From: Alisma plantago-aquatica
Taxonomy: Eukaryota > Streptophyta > Magnoliopsida > Alismatales > Alismataceae
NCBI GenBank assembly: GCA_963693085.1
Contig: OY856414.1
Location: forward strand, 263,528,001-263,592,000
Length of the DNA: 64,000 nt
Direction of reading: 5' to 3'
In this document: positions 21,661-29,894 of the stretch, one piece after another
Layout: every line of letters begins with the position of its first letter
Position numbering within the stretch: position 1 is the first letter of the stretch
Notes under the pieces: generated by a model
Databases searched by the model: none
The model's input: the letters and a program-made list of their open reading frames with translations, nothing else
What the model was told of the DNA's origin: nothing
Translations under genes and position numbers: made by a program

Positions 21661-23838
21661 TCATTGCTGAATACCTTGCAGGACGACAGGAAGAGCTTGA
21701 TGTTGATTGTCGATCCTGGTTACCTGTTTAGTTAAATCCTGTACACAAGAAAAAATGGAATGTAATAAGTTAGAAGGGTCGGCGAGGAGGTGTCGGACAG
21801 CGTCAAATTGACGGCCGAATTCTTCACCGATGTTAGTAAAGGGGGCCCCAGAGGCGGAAGGGTGATGTGGCTGGGGCCTATGTGGGATGGTGGTAGAGTC
21901 TTGCGGGAAAGACATTGATGAAGGCCCGAACTGCGTAGTGACTGTTGATGAGGTCACCAGCGGTGTCGGGGTGGTGGCGGATGTGAAGAGTGGTGGAATT
22001 GATGATGAAGGGGTGGGGATGGTGAAGTCGGGCATGGAGGTGAAGAAAGGTAAGCCCGATGTTGGGGTGGGTGAAAAAGTGGATGTGAATGCTGATGTGG
22101 AAGCGGAGGCGAAGGTGGTGAAATCAGGCATGGAGGTGGGGAAAGGGAAGCCTGATGTTAGGGAGGGTGGAAAGGTGGATGTGAATGCTGGCGTGGAGGT
22201 GGAGGTGGAGGGGAAGGCGGTGGTGGGAGCAGTGGAGAGCTGCTCGTGTAGACTCTGGATGAAAGAGTCAAGGGAGGATGTTGTGATAATTTCATCGTTG
22301 AGATGCTCAACCTCCGGGTTGGGGTGGGATGTTGGCGTCTCCGACAGCTGCTTGGCCTGTAATGACCTTCTAGAGAGCCGTTTGACAGGGATCTTTGTAA
22401 GTCGTGCTGTCGGGGCTGTAATACTCATCTCGGTTGGACCCGCAGTTTTTTCTTTCTCGGCGGGTTTGACCGAAGCCAGCAACTTAGTAAGCTCGTCGTC
22501 AGAAAACAAGAGCTGTGTCATGTCATAGTGTGCTAGCTCTGGTAGCGGAAGGAGGATTCTTGAAGATTTAACCATCGGGCAGAATACGTAGTGTATTTTC
22601 CCGTCCTTTTCTTTGATTATGAACGAGTTTTTCAGAGATTGCTCGTTCGTAAGGATGTCGCCCTTGATTAGCGTGCATTTGGGTAGTAGCCTGTCCATCT
22701 TAAGGAATTTTATAATGGAAGTGACATGGCCCCCCAAGCAGATCTCCTTCCCTATTAGGGCAGCAGAAAATTTCTGGACCATCAATCGTCCAATGTTTAT
22801 TGGCCTGTCGTTGAGGATAGACCAGAGGACAAAGAGGTCAGATATTGTGACGTTTCCTCCTTCCGATCTTGGAAAAAGCGCGCCAGATAGGATTTTGTGC
22901 AAAGTGCGCACAAATCCGAAATGTATGTTGGACGCTTTACAGGTTTTTGCGTCGTAGATGGGAAGTCCGGTTAAGCTTTTCCAGAATGTATGGCGGTCGA
23001 ATTCTGGGTGATCGGTTCCCACTAGCTTGGCCTTTTGTAGCTGCTCCGTGTTGTCGATGAACATAGAATTCAGCATATTTTCTGTCAGGACGACATTGCT
23101 ACCAAAGATCTGGGTGACAATTCTTCTGTCACCCCCATCCCGTGACCTATCAGTGATGTCAACGGGCTCCTTTCTTAGAAAGGAGAAGAATTCCGCCGTA
23201 GGTTCAAAGTATGATACTTCAGGTAATGAGCACAACCTAGCGATGCTGGCTTTCTTTAGTACGCTGAAGATGCGGTCTTGAATTCCCATTTTGACTAGTA
23301 TGCTGGAGCAAACATACTTAGTCGGTTTGAGGGTTTTGTCGATGGAGATGGAAGATTGGATGAATAGGTTTTGTGGAGGTGGAATTGGAGCAGTAATGGG
23401 AATGAAAGTGGTAGGGATGGTAGCTGCAGGGGTGATGATGGTAGCAGCGTATGTGGATGGTTTAGCGAAGGGTTGGTCCATGGCGGATGAAGGGTGGACC
23501 TGTTTTCTTGCTCTTTTTGGAGGCTGCCCAGATGCAGCCTTTGCAGCCTTGCATTTTCCCTCTGTCTCTTGGGCAGAGGAGTCTTCATCGGGGTTCGGTA
23601 TGTAATCCGAACCTTCGTCATCGTCCGAGGAAATGTGTTCAATGTCTTCTTCAGGAGCCTCACCCAAGCATTGGGTAAGGCGGGTTATTTCGCATAGGAC
23701 GTCAATGATCTTGATTTTTGGAGGGGCAACTCCAGTGGTGTTGTAGGTGTCCCTGATTTGCACGAGCTTTTCTCGCTCCTCCATCATCTGCTCCCTTGTC
23801 AGAGCAGGGGCAGATCCGGAAGTCTTGTTTGATGCCAT
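21661..23838 (-). CDS. ORF1: putative plant transposon protein (Athila ORF / PF20167-like)
   Basis: 725 codons from a real ATG placed 3 nt after a strong splice acceptor. N-terminal 1-120 is charged, with an acidic stretch (60-95) and a basic PPKRARK (106-112) that could be a nuclear signal. Residues about 180-440 look like the domain of uncharacterised plant transposon/Athila ORF proteins, with the pattern LPIYDAKTC...H.ILSGALFPRSEGGNVT..DLF.L..I...RPIN.GRLM. This is recognition by eye, not a search. Residues 530-650 are Ser/Thr/Pro/Phe-rich with a 30-residue internal duplication (551-580 and 581-610). The C-terminus is helical and runs into ORF2 through a single TGA. It occupies the env-like/extra-ORF position downstream of gag. 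Molecular function unknown. Confidence 0.75.
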   Translation of the reverse strand: MASNKTSGSAPALTREQMMEEREKLVQIRDTYNTTGVAPPKIKIIDVLCEITRLTQCLGEAPEEDIEHISSDDDEGSDYIPNPDEDSSAQETEGKCKAAKAASGQPPKRARKQVHPSSAMDQPFAKPSTYAATIITPAATIPTTFIPITAPIPPPQNLFIQSSISIDKTLKPTKYVCSSILVKMGIQDRIFSVLKKASIARLCSLPEVSYFEPTAEFFSFLRKEPVDITDRSRDGGDRRIVTQIFGSNVVLTENMLNSMFIDNTEQLQKAKLVGTDHPEFDRHTFWKSLTGLPIYDAKTCKASNIHFGFVRTLHKILSGALFPRSEGGNVTISDLFVLWSILNDRPINIGRLMVQKFSAALIGKEICLGGHVTSIIKFLKMDRLLPKCTLIKGDILTNEQSLKNSFIIKEKDGKIHYVFCPMVKSSRILLPLPELAHYDMTQLLFSDDELTKLLASVKPAEKEKTAGPTEMSITAPTARLTKIPVKRLSRRSLQAKQLSETPTSHPNPEVEHLNDEIITTSSLDSFIQSLHEQLSTAPTTAFPSTSTSTPAFTSTFPPSLTSGFPFPTSMPDFTTFASASTSAFTSTFSPTPTSGLPFFTSMPDFTIPTPSSSIPPLFTSATTPTPLVTSSTVTTQFGPSSMSFPQDSTTIPHRPQPHHPSASGAPFTNIGEEFGRQFDAVRHLLADPSNLLHSIFSCVQDLTKQVTRIDNQHQALPVVLQGIQQ
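22009..22190 (-). repeat. In-frame tandem repeat within ORF1
   Basis: Two roughly 90-bp units encode related Ser/Thr/Pro/Phe-rich peptides containing FTSTF.P..TSG.PF.TSMPDFT. The repeat preserves frame. Confidence 0.7.
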
Positions 23839-23840
23839 TT

Positions 23841-23868
23841 CTGAAAAAAATACAAGTTTCTTAGTTAG
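23841..23868 (-). promoter_or_regulatory. Branch site and 3' splice acceptor just upstream of ORF1
   Basis: Minus strand CTAAC (23868-23864) matches the plant branch consensus CTRAY. It is followed by a T-rich tract and CAG (23843-23841), with the ORF1 ATG 3 nt later (AAATGGC). Branch-to-acceptor distance is about 24 nt, within the normal range. Confidence 0.6.
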
Positions 23869-23925
23869 AAAAGAGGGTTGAAAAGATTTAGATTAAGAAA
23901 CAATTTAGAAGTTTCTTAGCTTCAG

Positions 23926-24344
23926 GACCGTTTGATTCCAAACGGTTTCAAGACCGTTTGGTCTCAAACGGTTTCAAGACCGTTTGGTCTCAAACGGTTT
24001 CAAGACCGTTTGGTCTCAAACGGTTTCAAGACCGTTTGGTTTCAAACGGTTTCAAGACCGTTTGGTCTCAAACGGTTTCAAGACCGTTTTTGGTCTCAAA
24101 CGGTTTCAAGACCGTTTGGTCTCAAACGGTTTCAAGACCGTTTGGTTTCAAACGGTTTCAAGACCGTTTGGTCTCAAACGGTTTCAAGACCGTTTTTGGT
24201 CTCAAACGGTTTCAAGACCGTTTGGTCTCAAACGGTTTCAAGACCGTTTGGTCTCAAACGGTTTCAAGACCGTTTGGTCTCAAACGGTTTCAAGACCGTT
24301 TGGTCTCAAACGGTTTCGGGATCGTTTGGAAAACCGTTTGGAAA
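23926..24344. repeat. Internal minisatellite 1 (26-bp palindromic unit)
   Basis: About 15 units of ACCGTTTGGTCTCAAACGGT plus TTCAAG, two of them lengthened by two T residues. The first 20 bases form a perfect inverted repeat with an 8-bp stem and 4-base loop. It lies inside the candidate intron. The unit has no stop in any plus-strand frame, giving spurious long ORFs. Confidence 0.93.
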
Positions 24345-24795
24345 ACGAAGAGTCGCAGGTTGCCGGCACAGGGGAAGGCGAAACGACGCGAAGGTGAGCG
24401 CGCCAGCGACCTCGATGATGACGAAGACGATAGGAAAAATGGTGACGGCGATGGAAGCGGCGGAGGAATCGGAGTAGCGACGGTGATAGCGGAGAAAGAG
24501 ACGTTGCGCGATGGTCGAGGAGACGGCGACTGGTTCAGTGGTGGTAGCGACACAATGGCGCGGTGACGAAGGCGACAGAGGGGTCAGAGAACTTCGTTCG
24601 ACGACGGCTGCGATGGCGGTGCAGGAAACGTCGGCGTGAGCGGCGTGTTTGGAGTCGCCGGACTACCTTGCAGAAGAAGGTTGAACGAACGGGTGAGCGG
24701 CTAGGGCGAATGCAACAGTAGCAGGAAGAAGACTCTTCGCACGAACGCTCTGGAGAATTCGAAGATTCGAAGAGAGAAAGATGGAGTAGGGATGG
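24345..24795 (-). other. GC-rich region: candidate first exon and start of 5' UTR intron
   Basis: Downstream (minus strand) of the internal TATA box comes a C/T-rich leader with no ATG from about 24780 to 24667. It ends at CTGCAAG followed by GTAGTC (GT at 24666-24665), a plausible 5' splice site. The rest (24664-24345) is CGNCG-rich without a recognisable product. An 87-codon Ser/Pro-rich frame at 24553-24290 starts MSLPPLNQ but runs into the minisatellite and is doubtful. Confidence 0.5.
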
Positions 24796-24807
24796 TATAT
24801 ATATATA
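24796..24807 (-). promoter_or_regulatory. Internal TATA box
   Basis: TATATATATATA on the minus strand about 25 bp downstream of minisatellite 2, the same order (array, then TATA) as in the LTR promoter. It would drive ORF1-ORF3 rather than gag. Confidence 0.5.
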
Positions 24808-24832
24808 GTGATTGGTTGGTGGTCTATCGTAT

Positions 24833-25121
24833 TCCAAACGGTTTTGAAGACCGCTTGGTCCCAATCGGTCTCAAGGTCGTTTAGTCCCAAACGGTTTCAG
24901 GACCGTTTGGTCCCAAACGGTTTCAAGACCGTTTGGTCTCAAACGGTTTCAAGACCGTTTGGTCTCAAACGGTTTCAAGACCGTTTGGTCTCAAACGGTT
25001 TCAAGACCGTTTGGTCTCAAACGGTTTCAAGACCGTTTGGTCCAAAACGGTTTGAGGACCGTTTGGTCCCAAACGGTTTCGAGACCGTTTGGTCCCAGAC
25101 GGGTTTAAGACCGTTTGGAGG
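24833..25121. repeat. Internal minisatellite 2 (26-bp palindromic unit)
   Basis: About 11 units of the same family as minisatellite 1, with more variants at the edges (CCGCTTGGTCCCAATCGGT, CCAGACGGGTTTAAG). It sits between the gag 3' region and the internal TATA box. Confidence 0.92.
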
Positions 25122-25353
25122 TAACAAAAGGGGTTATATATTTTTGTGTTTTTGAGTATATATATATATTTGTGTTTTTTTTTTTTTGGTTTATGGATTT
25201 TTATTTTGTTTGTTTTATATATTGTTTTTGTAGTTTTTATTAAGTAGATTTTTTTTGTATTTTTTTTTTTAGATTTAGTAACAAAAGAACTTAAAGAAAG
25301 CAAAACAAAATTAAGAGAGAATAAAACTAGAAAAAAGAGAAATTGATGTTCAG
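25122..25353 (-). other. A-rich segment after gag (minus strand)
   Basis: Runs of T on the plus strand with TATATA stretches. No coding signal. It separates the post-pol motif from minisatellite 2. Confidence 0.5.
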
Positions 25354-25405
25354 GTCTTGGGTTGCCTCCCAAGAAGCGCCTTGGTTTTATGTCGCTGGCT
25401 CGACG
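25354..25405 (-). promoter_or_regulatory. Athila/Tat-type post-pol conserved motif
   Basis: Minus strand contains GTCGAGCCAGCGACATAAAA, then GGCGCTTCTTGGGAGGCAACC. From memory, a block of this form (GTC.AGCC..CGAC.TTAAA...AGCGCTT...GGGAGGCAACCC) directly follows the integrase stop in many plant Athila/Tat elements. Here it begins about 14 nt after the gag stop, which marks the join left by loss of pol. Confidence 0.6.
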
Positions 25406-25418
25406 AAGCTAAGACTTG

Positions 25419-27161
25419 TTATACTGCTGGCATATTTAATTGCTGATCTTTGTTCAGCCCATGTTTCGGATTTAATTTGGGTTGTCCAGCGAAAGTGCCA
25501 GCCGAAGGCTTCAATTGTGCAGCAATCTGTGCAAGCTGTGTTTCAACTGCCTTTTGTTGGGCTTGTTGGTTGGCCAGCATGGTTTGCTGAGATTGCAGCA
25601 TCTGTCTTATTGAAGATAGCTCATCTTCCGGCTGCGTGGTAATATTCTTCTGAGAATTTTGTTGTTGGTATTGTAGAACGTGCAATTGTGGGTGAAGCGG
25701 GGGGTGAGTGTACTGGTAGTAGGCTGACTGATTTCTAGGGTGGTTAACCCTAGGGAAGTTGTTTCTTGGATTCCCTTGATTGTTTGATAGCCCAGGAGGC
25801 AACCTACTGTCAAATCCCCCTTGAGTCTGGTGTTGCGGGTTTGCAGTCCCAGAAGGGTTCCCATACTGGAATCCAGGATGGTTCCTTGGTTGACTGGGAT
25901 TATAGTAGACTTGCCCGGGAATAGTATGGATAGAGTTGACTTGCTCCGGAGTCTGATCTTCAATCTGATTAGTGATGGCCTCATAGGGTTGTGGTGGTGG
26001 ATGAAGATCCATCATCACACTATAGAGCATTCCGCAGGATAAGGTCGGATGATCTGATGCATGACAAGCTTCACAGGAACCTGTGACAGCTTTGACTTGA
26101 TGCAGCTGCGGGGTTTGTTTCTTGTTGAATTCCCCTAGAGATGATTCAAGGGTTTGCTGTTTATGGGCGATTGCTTTCAGAGCCTCTGCTATTGACTTTA
26201 ATTCCGTGGATTCCTCAGCTTTAAAGACTTTGAGGACGCCTTTTCCGGCTGTTCGCCCCCAGTTGGACTGGTTTTCAGCCCCTAAAGTGACGATCTTCCA
26301 GGCGTCTTCATAGTTTTTCCTCATGAAATTTCCTCCAGATGAGGAATCTAGGAACTGTTTAATGTCATCATTTACCCCCCGATAAAAAGTCTCAATCAGT
26401 TGATTTTGCGAAATCCCATGATGAGAGCATTTTCGAAGAAGTTCTTTGAATCTTTCCCATGCCTCGGAGAGGGTCTCTCCAGGAAGTTGAGAGAAATGGT
26501 TGATCTGCCCTCTGATTTCGTAAGTAAGCGAGGGTGGAAAAAACTTCTCCAGGAATTTCTCCTCTAGAGGGGCCCAGGTGGTAATAATGGGTTCTCTATC
26601 CAATGAATTATACCAACTTAAGGCCCTTCCAGATAGAGTGAAATGAAACAGATGGAGCAATATTGCGTCGAAAGCGATGCCAGCTTGTGGGACCAGTCGG
26701 CATAATGCCTTAAACCGTTTCAGGTGGTCCATGCAGTCGTCTCCAGAACTTCCAGAGAAAGAAATCCCTTGCATAATCTGAATCCATTGGGTCCGGATCT
26801 CGAAGTGTGGGATGTTAATGATCGGAGGCCGGACCGGATGGTTATCTTCGTAATTCTTCGGGACGGCGTAATCCCGAAGTTGCTTGTTTCTTAACGCGAG
26901 TTGAGCAGCAGCTTGCTCTGCTTGGATGCGTGCCTGTACTTCAGCTCGGATCTCAGCTTGCACCTGAGCACGAGTGTCAGCAATGAGTTGTGCTCGTTGT
27001 GCTGCTATGGCTGCGTTGACTCTTTCTGCAACAAGGCGTTGCTCTTCGGCCATCTGTCTGGCTCTTTGGCGGTTTAGTCTATTCCTTCGGTGAAAACTTC
27101 TTTCTACCTCAGAATCGTATTCTGGTTCAGGGGAGAATCCGATGCTATGCGGGGGTTGCAT
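25419..27161 (-). CDS. gag: Retrotransposon Gag (Athila-type)
   Basis: 580 codons, intact, real ATG. Gag forms the cytoplasmic virus-like particle that packages element RNA. Residues 30-95 are an Ala/Arg/Gln/Glu coiled coil; 116-135 read HFEIRTQWIQIMQGISFSG, the usual start of the Tat/Athila gag core. The retrotransposon gag domain follows at about 150-275 (FFPPS, LPGETLSEAWERFKELLRKC, HHG, FYRGV). A perfect CCHC zinc knuckle is Cys363-Cys366-His371-Cys376. A Gln/Pro/Asn-rich tail leads to an Athila-like end (QLAQIAAQL...AGQPKLNPK). A normal element would continue into protease here; instead the frame stops at MPAV. The start lies about 150 nt inside the primer site. Intact coding suggests recent function in trans or by selection. 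Confidence 0.92.
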   Translation of the reverse strand: MQPPHSIGFSPEPEYDSEVERSFHRRNRLNRQRARQMAEEQRLVAERVNAAIAAQRAQLIADTRAQVQAEIRAEVQARIQAEQAAAQLALRNKQLRDYAVPKNYEDNHPVRPPIINIPHFEIRTQWIQIMQGISFSGSSGDDCMDHLKRFKALCRLVPQAGIAFDAILLHLFHFTLSGRALSWYNSLDREPIITTWAPLEEKFLEKFFPPSLTYEIRGQINHFSQLPGETLSEAWERFKELLRKCSHHGISQNQLIETFYRGVNDDIKQFLDSSSGGNFMRKNYEDAWKIVTLGAENQSNWGRTAGKGVLKVFKAEESTELKSIAEALKAIAHKQQTLESSLGEFNKKQTPQLHQVKAVTGSCEACHASDHPTLSCGMLYSVMMDLHPPPQPYEAITNQIEDQTPEQVNSIHTIPGQVYYNPSQPRNHPGFQYGNPSGTANPQHQTQGGFDSRLPPGLSNNQGNPRNNFPRVNHPRNQSAYYQYTHPPLHPQLHVLQYQQQNSQKNITTQPEDELSSIRQMLQSQQTMLANQQAQQKAVETQLAQIAAQLKPSAGTFAGQPKLNPKHGLNKDQQLNMPAV

Positions 27162-27314
27162 ACACGTTTTCTACCTGAGTAGAAGGAAAATCTCAAGTTA
27201 GGAAAGATGGAAGGAAATGAAAAAGATCAAGAAATATTGGATTGGTTATTAAGAAAAAGTGTAAAATCCTAATCAACCAAGAAATTGGTAAGTAAAAACT
27301 AAAAAGTTCCGTTG
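27162..27314 (-). other. Leader between primer site and gag, with candidate splice donor
   Basis: About 150 nt of AT-rich leader. Minus strand CTCAG followed by GTAGAA (GT at 27174-27173) lies 12 nt before the gag ATG and fits a 5' splice site. If used with the acceptor at 23841 it would remove gag and produce an ORF1 message, as in retroviral subgenomic splicing. Confidence 0.4.
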
Positions 27315-27332
27315 TCCCCGGCAACAGCGCCA
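27315..27332 (-). promoter_or_regulatory. Primer-binding site, tRNA-Asp type
   Basis: Minus strand TGGCGCTGTTGCCGGGGA, five bases inside the LTR. From memory it matches the complement of the plant tRNA-Asp 3' end (TGGCGCCGTTGCCGGGGA) with one mismatch; this primer is typical of Athila elements. Confidence 0.8.
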
Positions 27333-27750
27333 ATTTTTGATGGAGTTTTTTTTTGATGCAACACCACTAAAAATCCTAGAGATGATGAGTCTCTAAGTTT
27401 AGCCTTGCTAGTACTATGGTAAGAACTCCACCCACATGTGCTAAGACATGTGGAAGTCTTATCGTAGTATAGTTAAGGGTCGAATCCTCAGGACAACGGT
27501 CTTGACGAAGTCAGGATGGAAAACGTTTAGCTTTTACTTAACAACTTAAAGATTGATATTTAGATCGAAAGTTTGATTTGGTTGTTTTAAACTAAGTACA
27601 AAGAAAGTAAGGCAAGAAAGTAAATAAAGCAAGTAAATCTTAAGAGTTAACAAATGGTGATGAATCACTGGGGTTAAGCAGGTATTTACCACCGCTACAC
27701 ATGCATTGTATAAGTACTAAGCAAGACTTATAAGCTAGATGCATGGATGT

Positions 27751-27918
27751 TTCCACAAGACCGATGCCTTATAAGACAAGAGCGATGCGTTGCATCCAAG
27801 GGTGTCCCACAAGACCGATGCCCACATAAGACAAGAGTGATGCATTGCACCCTTCGATGTTCCACAAGACCAATGCCCATATAAGAAAAGGGCAATGCAT
27901 CTCATCCTTCAAGGGTTA
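27751..27918. repeat. Three imperfect 54-56 bp tandem repeats in LTR (5' copy)
   Basis: Counterpart of 15668-15835; units start at 27751, 27805 and 27861. Confidence 0.75.
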
Positions 27919-28800
27919 AGTAACTCTAATACGGTACATCCTACGCGTCACTGAAGGATGTAGTCTCCGAAAAGAGAATCTTACTCAACCTCATGAAACG
28001 TGCATCTAAAACTAACAAGCGAGTGATAATTATCAAATCGAATAGCGTCTTTGTAGGCCTAGTTTCCGGTGAGGGATAACCTAGCTACGAGAAGTGCGGG
28101 AATGATGCAACGCCAGCCATCCCCGAACGAATGGTCACATGCTTTACATCATTCCCCTCGCAAAGTGTGTTCCTCGACTTACCAAAGGTCTCTTCCATAC
28201 AGATGGGAGTGTGCCATATGATAGTGAGTTTACTCCACTCTTTGAGATACACTTCTAGACACCGAAACGGATGCGTGGTGGAAACACACACCAGAAACCA
28301 ACACTAAATCGGTATTCAAGCCTCGATAGCGGTCGTAGACAAACCACAACGAAAGACAATAAATGCATACAAGAACGTGGCCATCATTCAAGCATGTGTG
28401 AAACGATTTAGTATTAAAACGAAATGATAGCATCTCTTTTTACAGTACATAATACAAAACATGGGCAGCGGGGCTAGTCCCCGCGCCCCAGTGGATGGAA
28501 CTACTCGCTCCTCATAGAGGGAGCAACAAAGAAGGAGGCAAGAAGAGATAGAAAGAACATCATCTCCACTAGGAGAGAAGGTTGAACCCTTGGTGGAGAG
28601 AGCAACGATCTCCACCCCTTGTAGCTTGCTTGATGACGGATCTTCTCCTCTCACCTTCCTTGTTGATGAGAGAGAGAGAGTAGCTTGCAATGGACGTGAG
28701 TCTCAGACCGGCAACCTCGAGTGATGGATGGAGTTGTTCTGGTAGTAGAGAGGCAGCCTCTGGACGTCTGGACTCCTCTTCATGGACGGCCCTGAGATCT

Positions 28801-28808
28801 TATTTATA
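28801..28808 (-). promoter_or_regulatory. TATA box of the 5' LTR promoter
   Basis: TATAAATA on the minus strand, followed by AAGATCTCAGGGCC. It lies 14 bp from the end of the minisatellite and about 1.64 kb upstream of the gag ATG. It would start the genomic RNA. Confidence 0.7.
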
Positions 28809-28822
28809 GGCTTTGAGTGAGA

Positions 28823-29691
28823 TCCAAACGGTTTGGAGACCGTTTGGCGTCAAACGGTCTTGAGACCGTTTGGGCTCAAACGGTCTTGGGATCGTTTGGC
28901 GTCAAACGGTCTTGAGATCGTTTGGCGTCAAATGGTCTTGAGACCGTCTGGGCTCAAACGGTCTTGGGATCGTTTGGCGTCAAACGGTCTTGAGATCGTT
29001 TGGCGTCAAACGGTCTTGAGACCGTCTGGGCTCAAACGGTCTTGGGATCGTTTGGCGTCAAACGGTCTTGAGATCGTTTGGCGTCAAACGGTCTTGGGAC
29101 CGTTTGAACTCCATGCGGTCTTGGGCCCGTTTGGCTTCATGCGGTCTCGGGACCGTTTGAACTCCATGCGGTCTTGGGACCGTTTGGCTTCATGCGGTCT
29201 CGGGACCGTTTGAACTCCATGCGGTCTTGGGACCGTTTGGCTTCATGCGGTCTCGGGACCGCTTGAACTCCATGCGGTCTTGGGACCGTTTGGCTTCATG
29301 CGGTCTCGGGACCGTTTGAACTCCATGCGGTCTTGGGACCGTTTGGCTTCATGCGGTCTCGGGACCGTTTGAACTCCATGCGGTCTTGGGACCGTTTGGC
29401 TTCATGCGGTCTCGGGACCGTTTGAACTCCATGCGGTCTTGGGACCGTTTGGCTTCATGCGGTCTCGGGACCGTTTGAACTCCATGCGGTCTTGGGACCG
29501 TTTGGCTTCATGCGGTCTCGGGACCGTTTGAACTCCATGCGGTCTTGGGACCGTTTGGCTTCATGCGGTCTCGGGACCGTTTGAACTCCATGCGGTCTTG
29601 GGACCGTTTGGCTTCATGCGGTCTCGGGACCGTTTGAACTCCATGCGGTCTTGGGACCGTTTGAACTCCATGCGGTCTTGGGACCGTTTGG
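28823..29691. repeat. 26/27-bp palindromic minisatellite in U3 (5' LTR)
   Basis: Same unit types and order as in the 3' LTR, with one 53-bp double unit fewer. Immediately upstream of the TATA box in transcription order. On the element sense strand nearly every unit offers TCAAACGGT(T/C) or CAAACGGTC, close to the plant MSA element (YCYAACGGYY) bound by three-repeat MYB factors. Confidence 0.92.
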
Positions 29692-29889
29692 ATCCACTCG
29701 ACCCTTGGGCTGGTTTATTCTTTTGTTATTTTTTTGTGCTTTTTTTCTGCAATTATAAAAGGAAAAGTTAGTTTGATGATGTATTTACAAAAAAGGGTAA
29801 AATTAGGTTTAAGTACAATATAAATGTAGAAAGAGTATGGAAAACTAAAGAAAAAGACTAAGATAAACTACTAAAATAGGAGGTTATCA

Positions 29890-29894
29890 TGTAC
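29890..29894. repeat. TSD TGTAC, right copy
   Basis: Second TGTAC of the target-site duplication, followed by CATGTTCCTTG, where the D1 sequence resumes. Confidence 0.92.

Larger units (their letters stand above)
15255..29889 (-). mobile_element. Complete non-autonomous Athila-like Ty3/gypsy retrotransposon, 14.6 kb
   Basis: Minus-strand element bounded by near-identical LTRs (15255-17859 and 27338-29889), both TG...CA, with a perfect 5-bp TSD. In transcription order it has: LTR, tRNA-Asp-type primer site, gag, a post-pol-like motif, minisatellite plus TATA box, candidate 5' UTR intron with a second minisatellite, ORF1, ORF2, ORF3, a 1-kb non-coding tail, polypurine tract, LTR. No protease, reverse transcriptase, RNase H or integrase motif is present. 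It is much more GC-rich than its surroundings. Lineage rests on the gag, primer site and post-gag motif. Confidence 0.9.
27338..29889 (-). repeat. 5' LTR of the Athila-like element (2552 bp)
   Basis: Plus strand begins TGATGGAG and ends GGTTATCA. Same layout as the other LTR: U3 minisatellite (29690-28823), TATA box (28808-28801), R/U5 with three subrepeats. It is one 53-bp minisatellite unit shorter than the 3' LTR. A conserved 100-codon frame (28690-28388, also 16607-16305) lies downstream of TATA but has no recognisable family and I do not call it a gene. Confidence 0.93.

Noticed and set aside
21887..22528. 213-codon plus-strand ORF opposite ORF1
   Set aside because: Lies antisense over the low-complexity Ser/Thr/Pro segment; composition is a mirror of ORF1 and shows no domain.
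23932..24566. Long overlapping plus-strand ORFs with a repeating peptide over the minisatellite (also 16750-17130, 24808-25155, 28833-29213)
   Set aside because: The 26-bp unit lacks stops in all plus-strand frames, so the ORFs are a by-product of the repeat; they are antisense to the element's genes.
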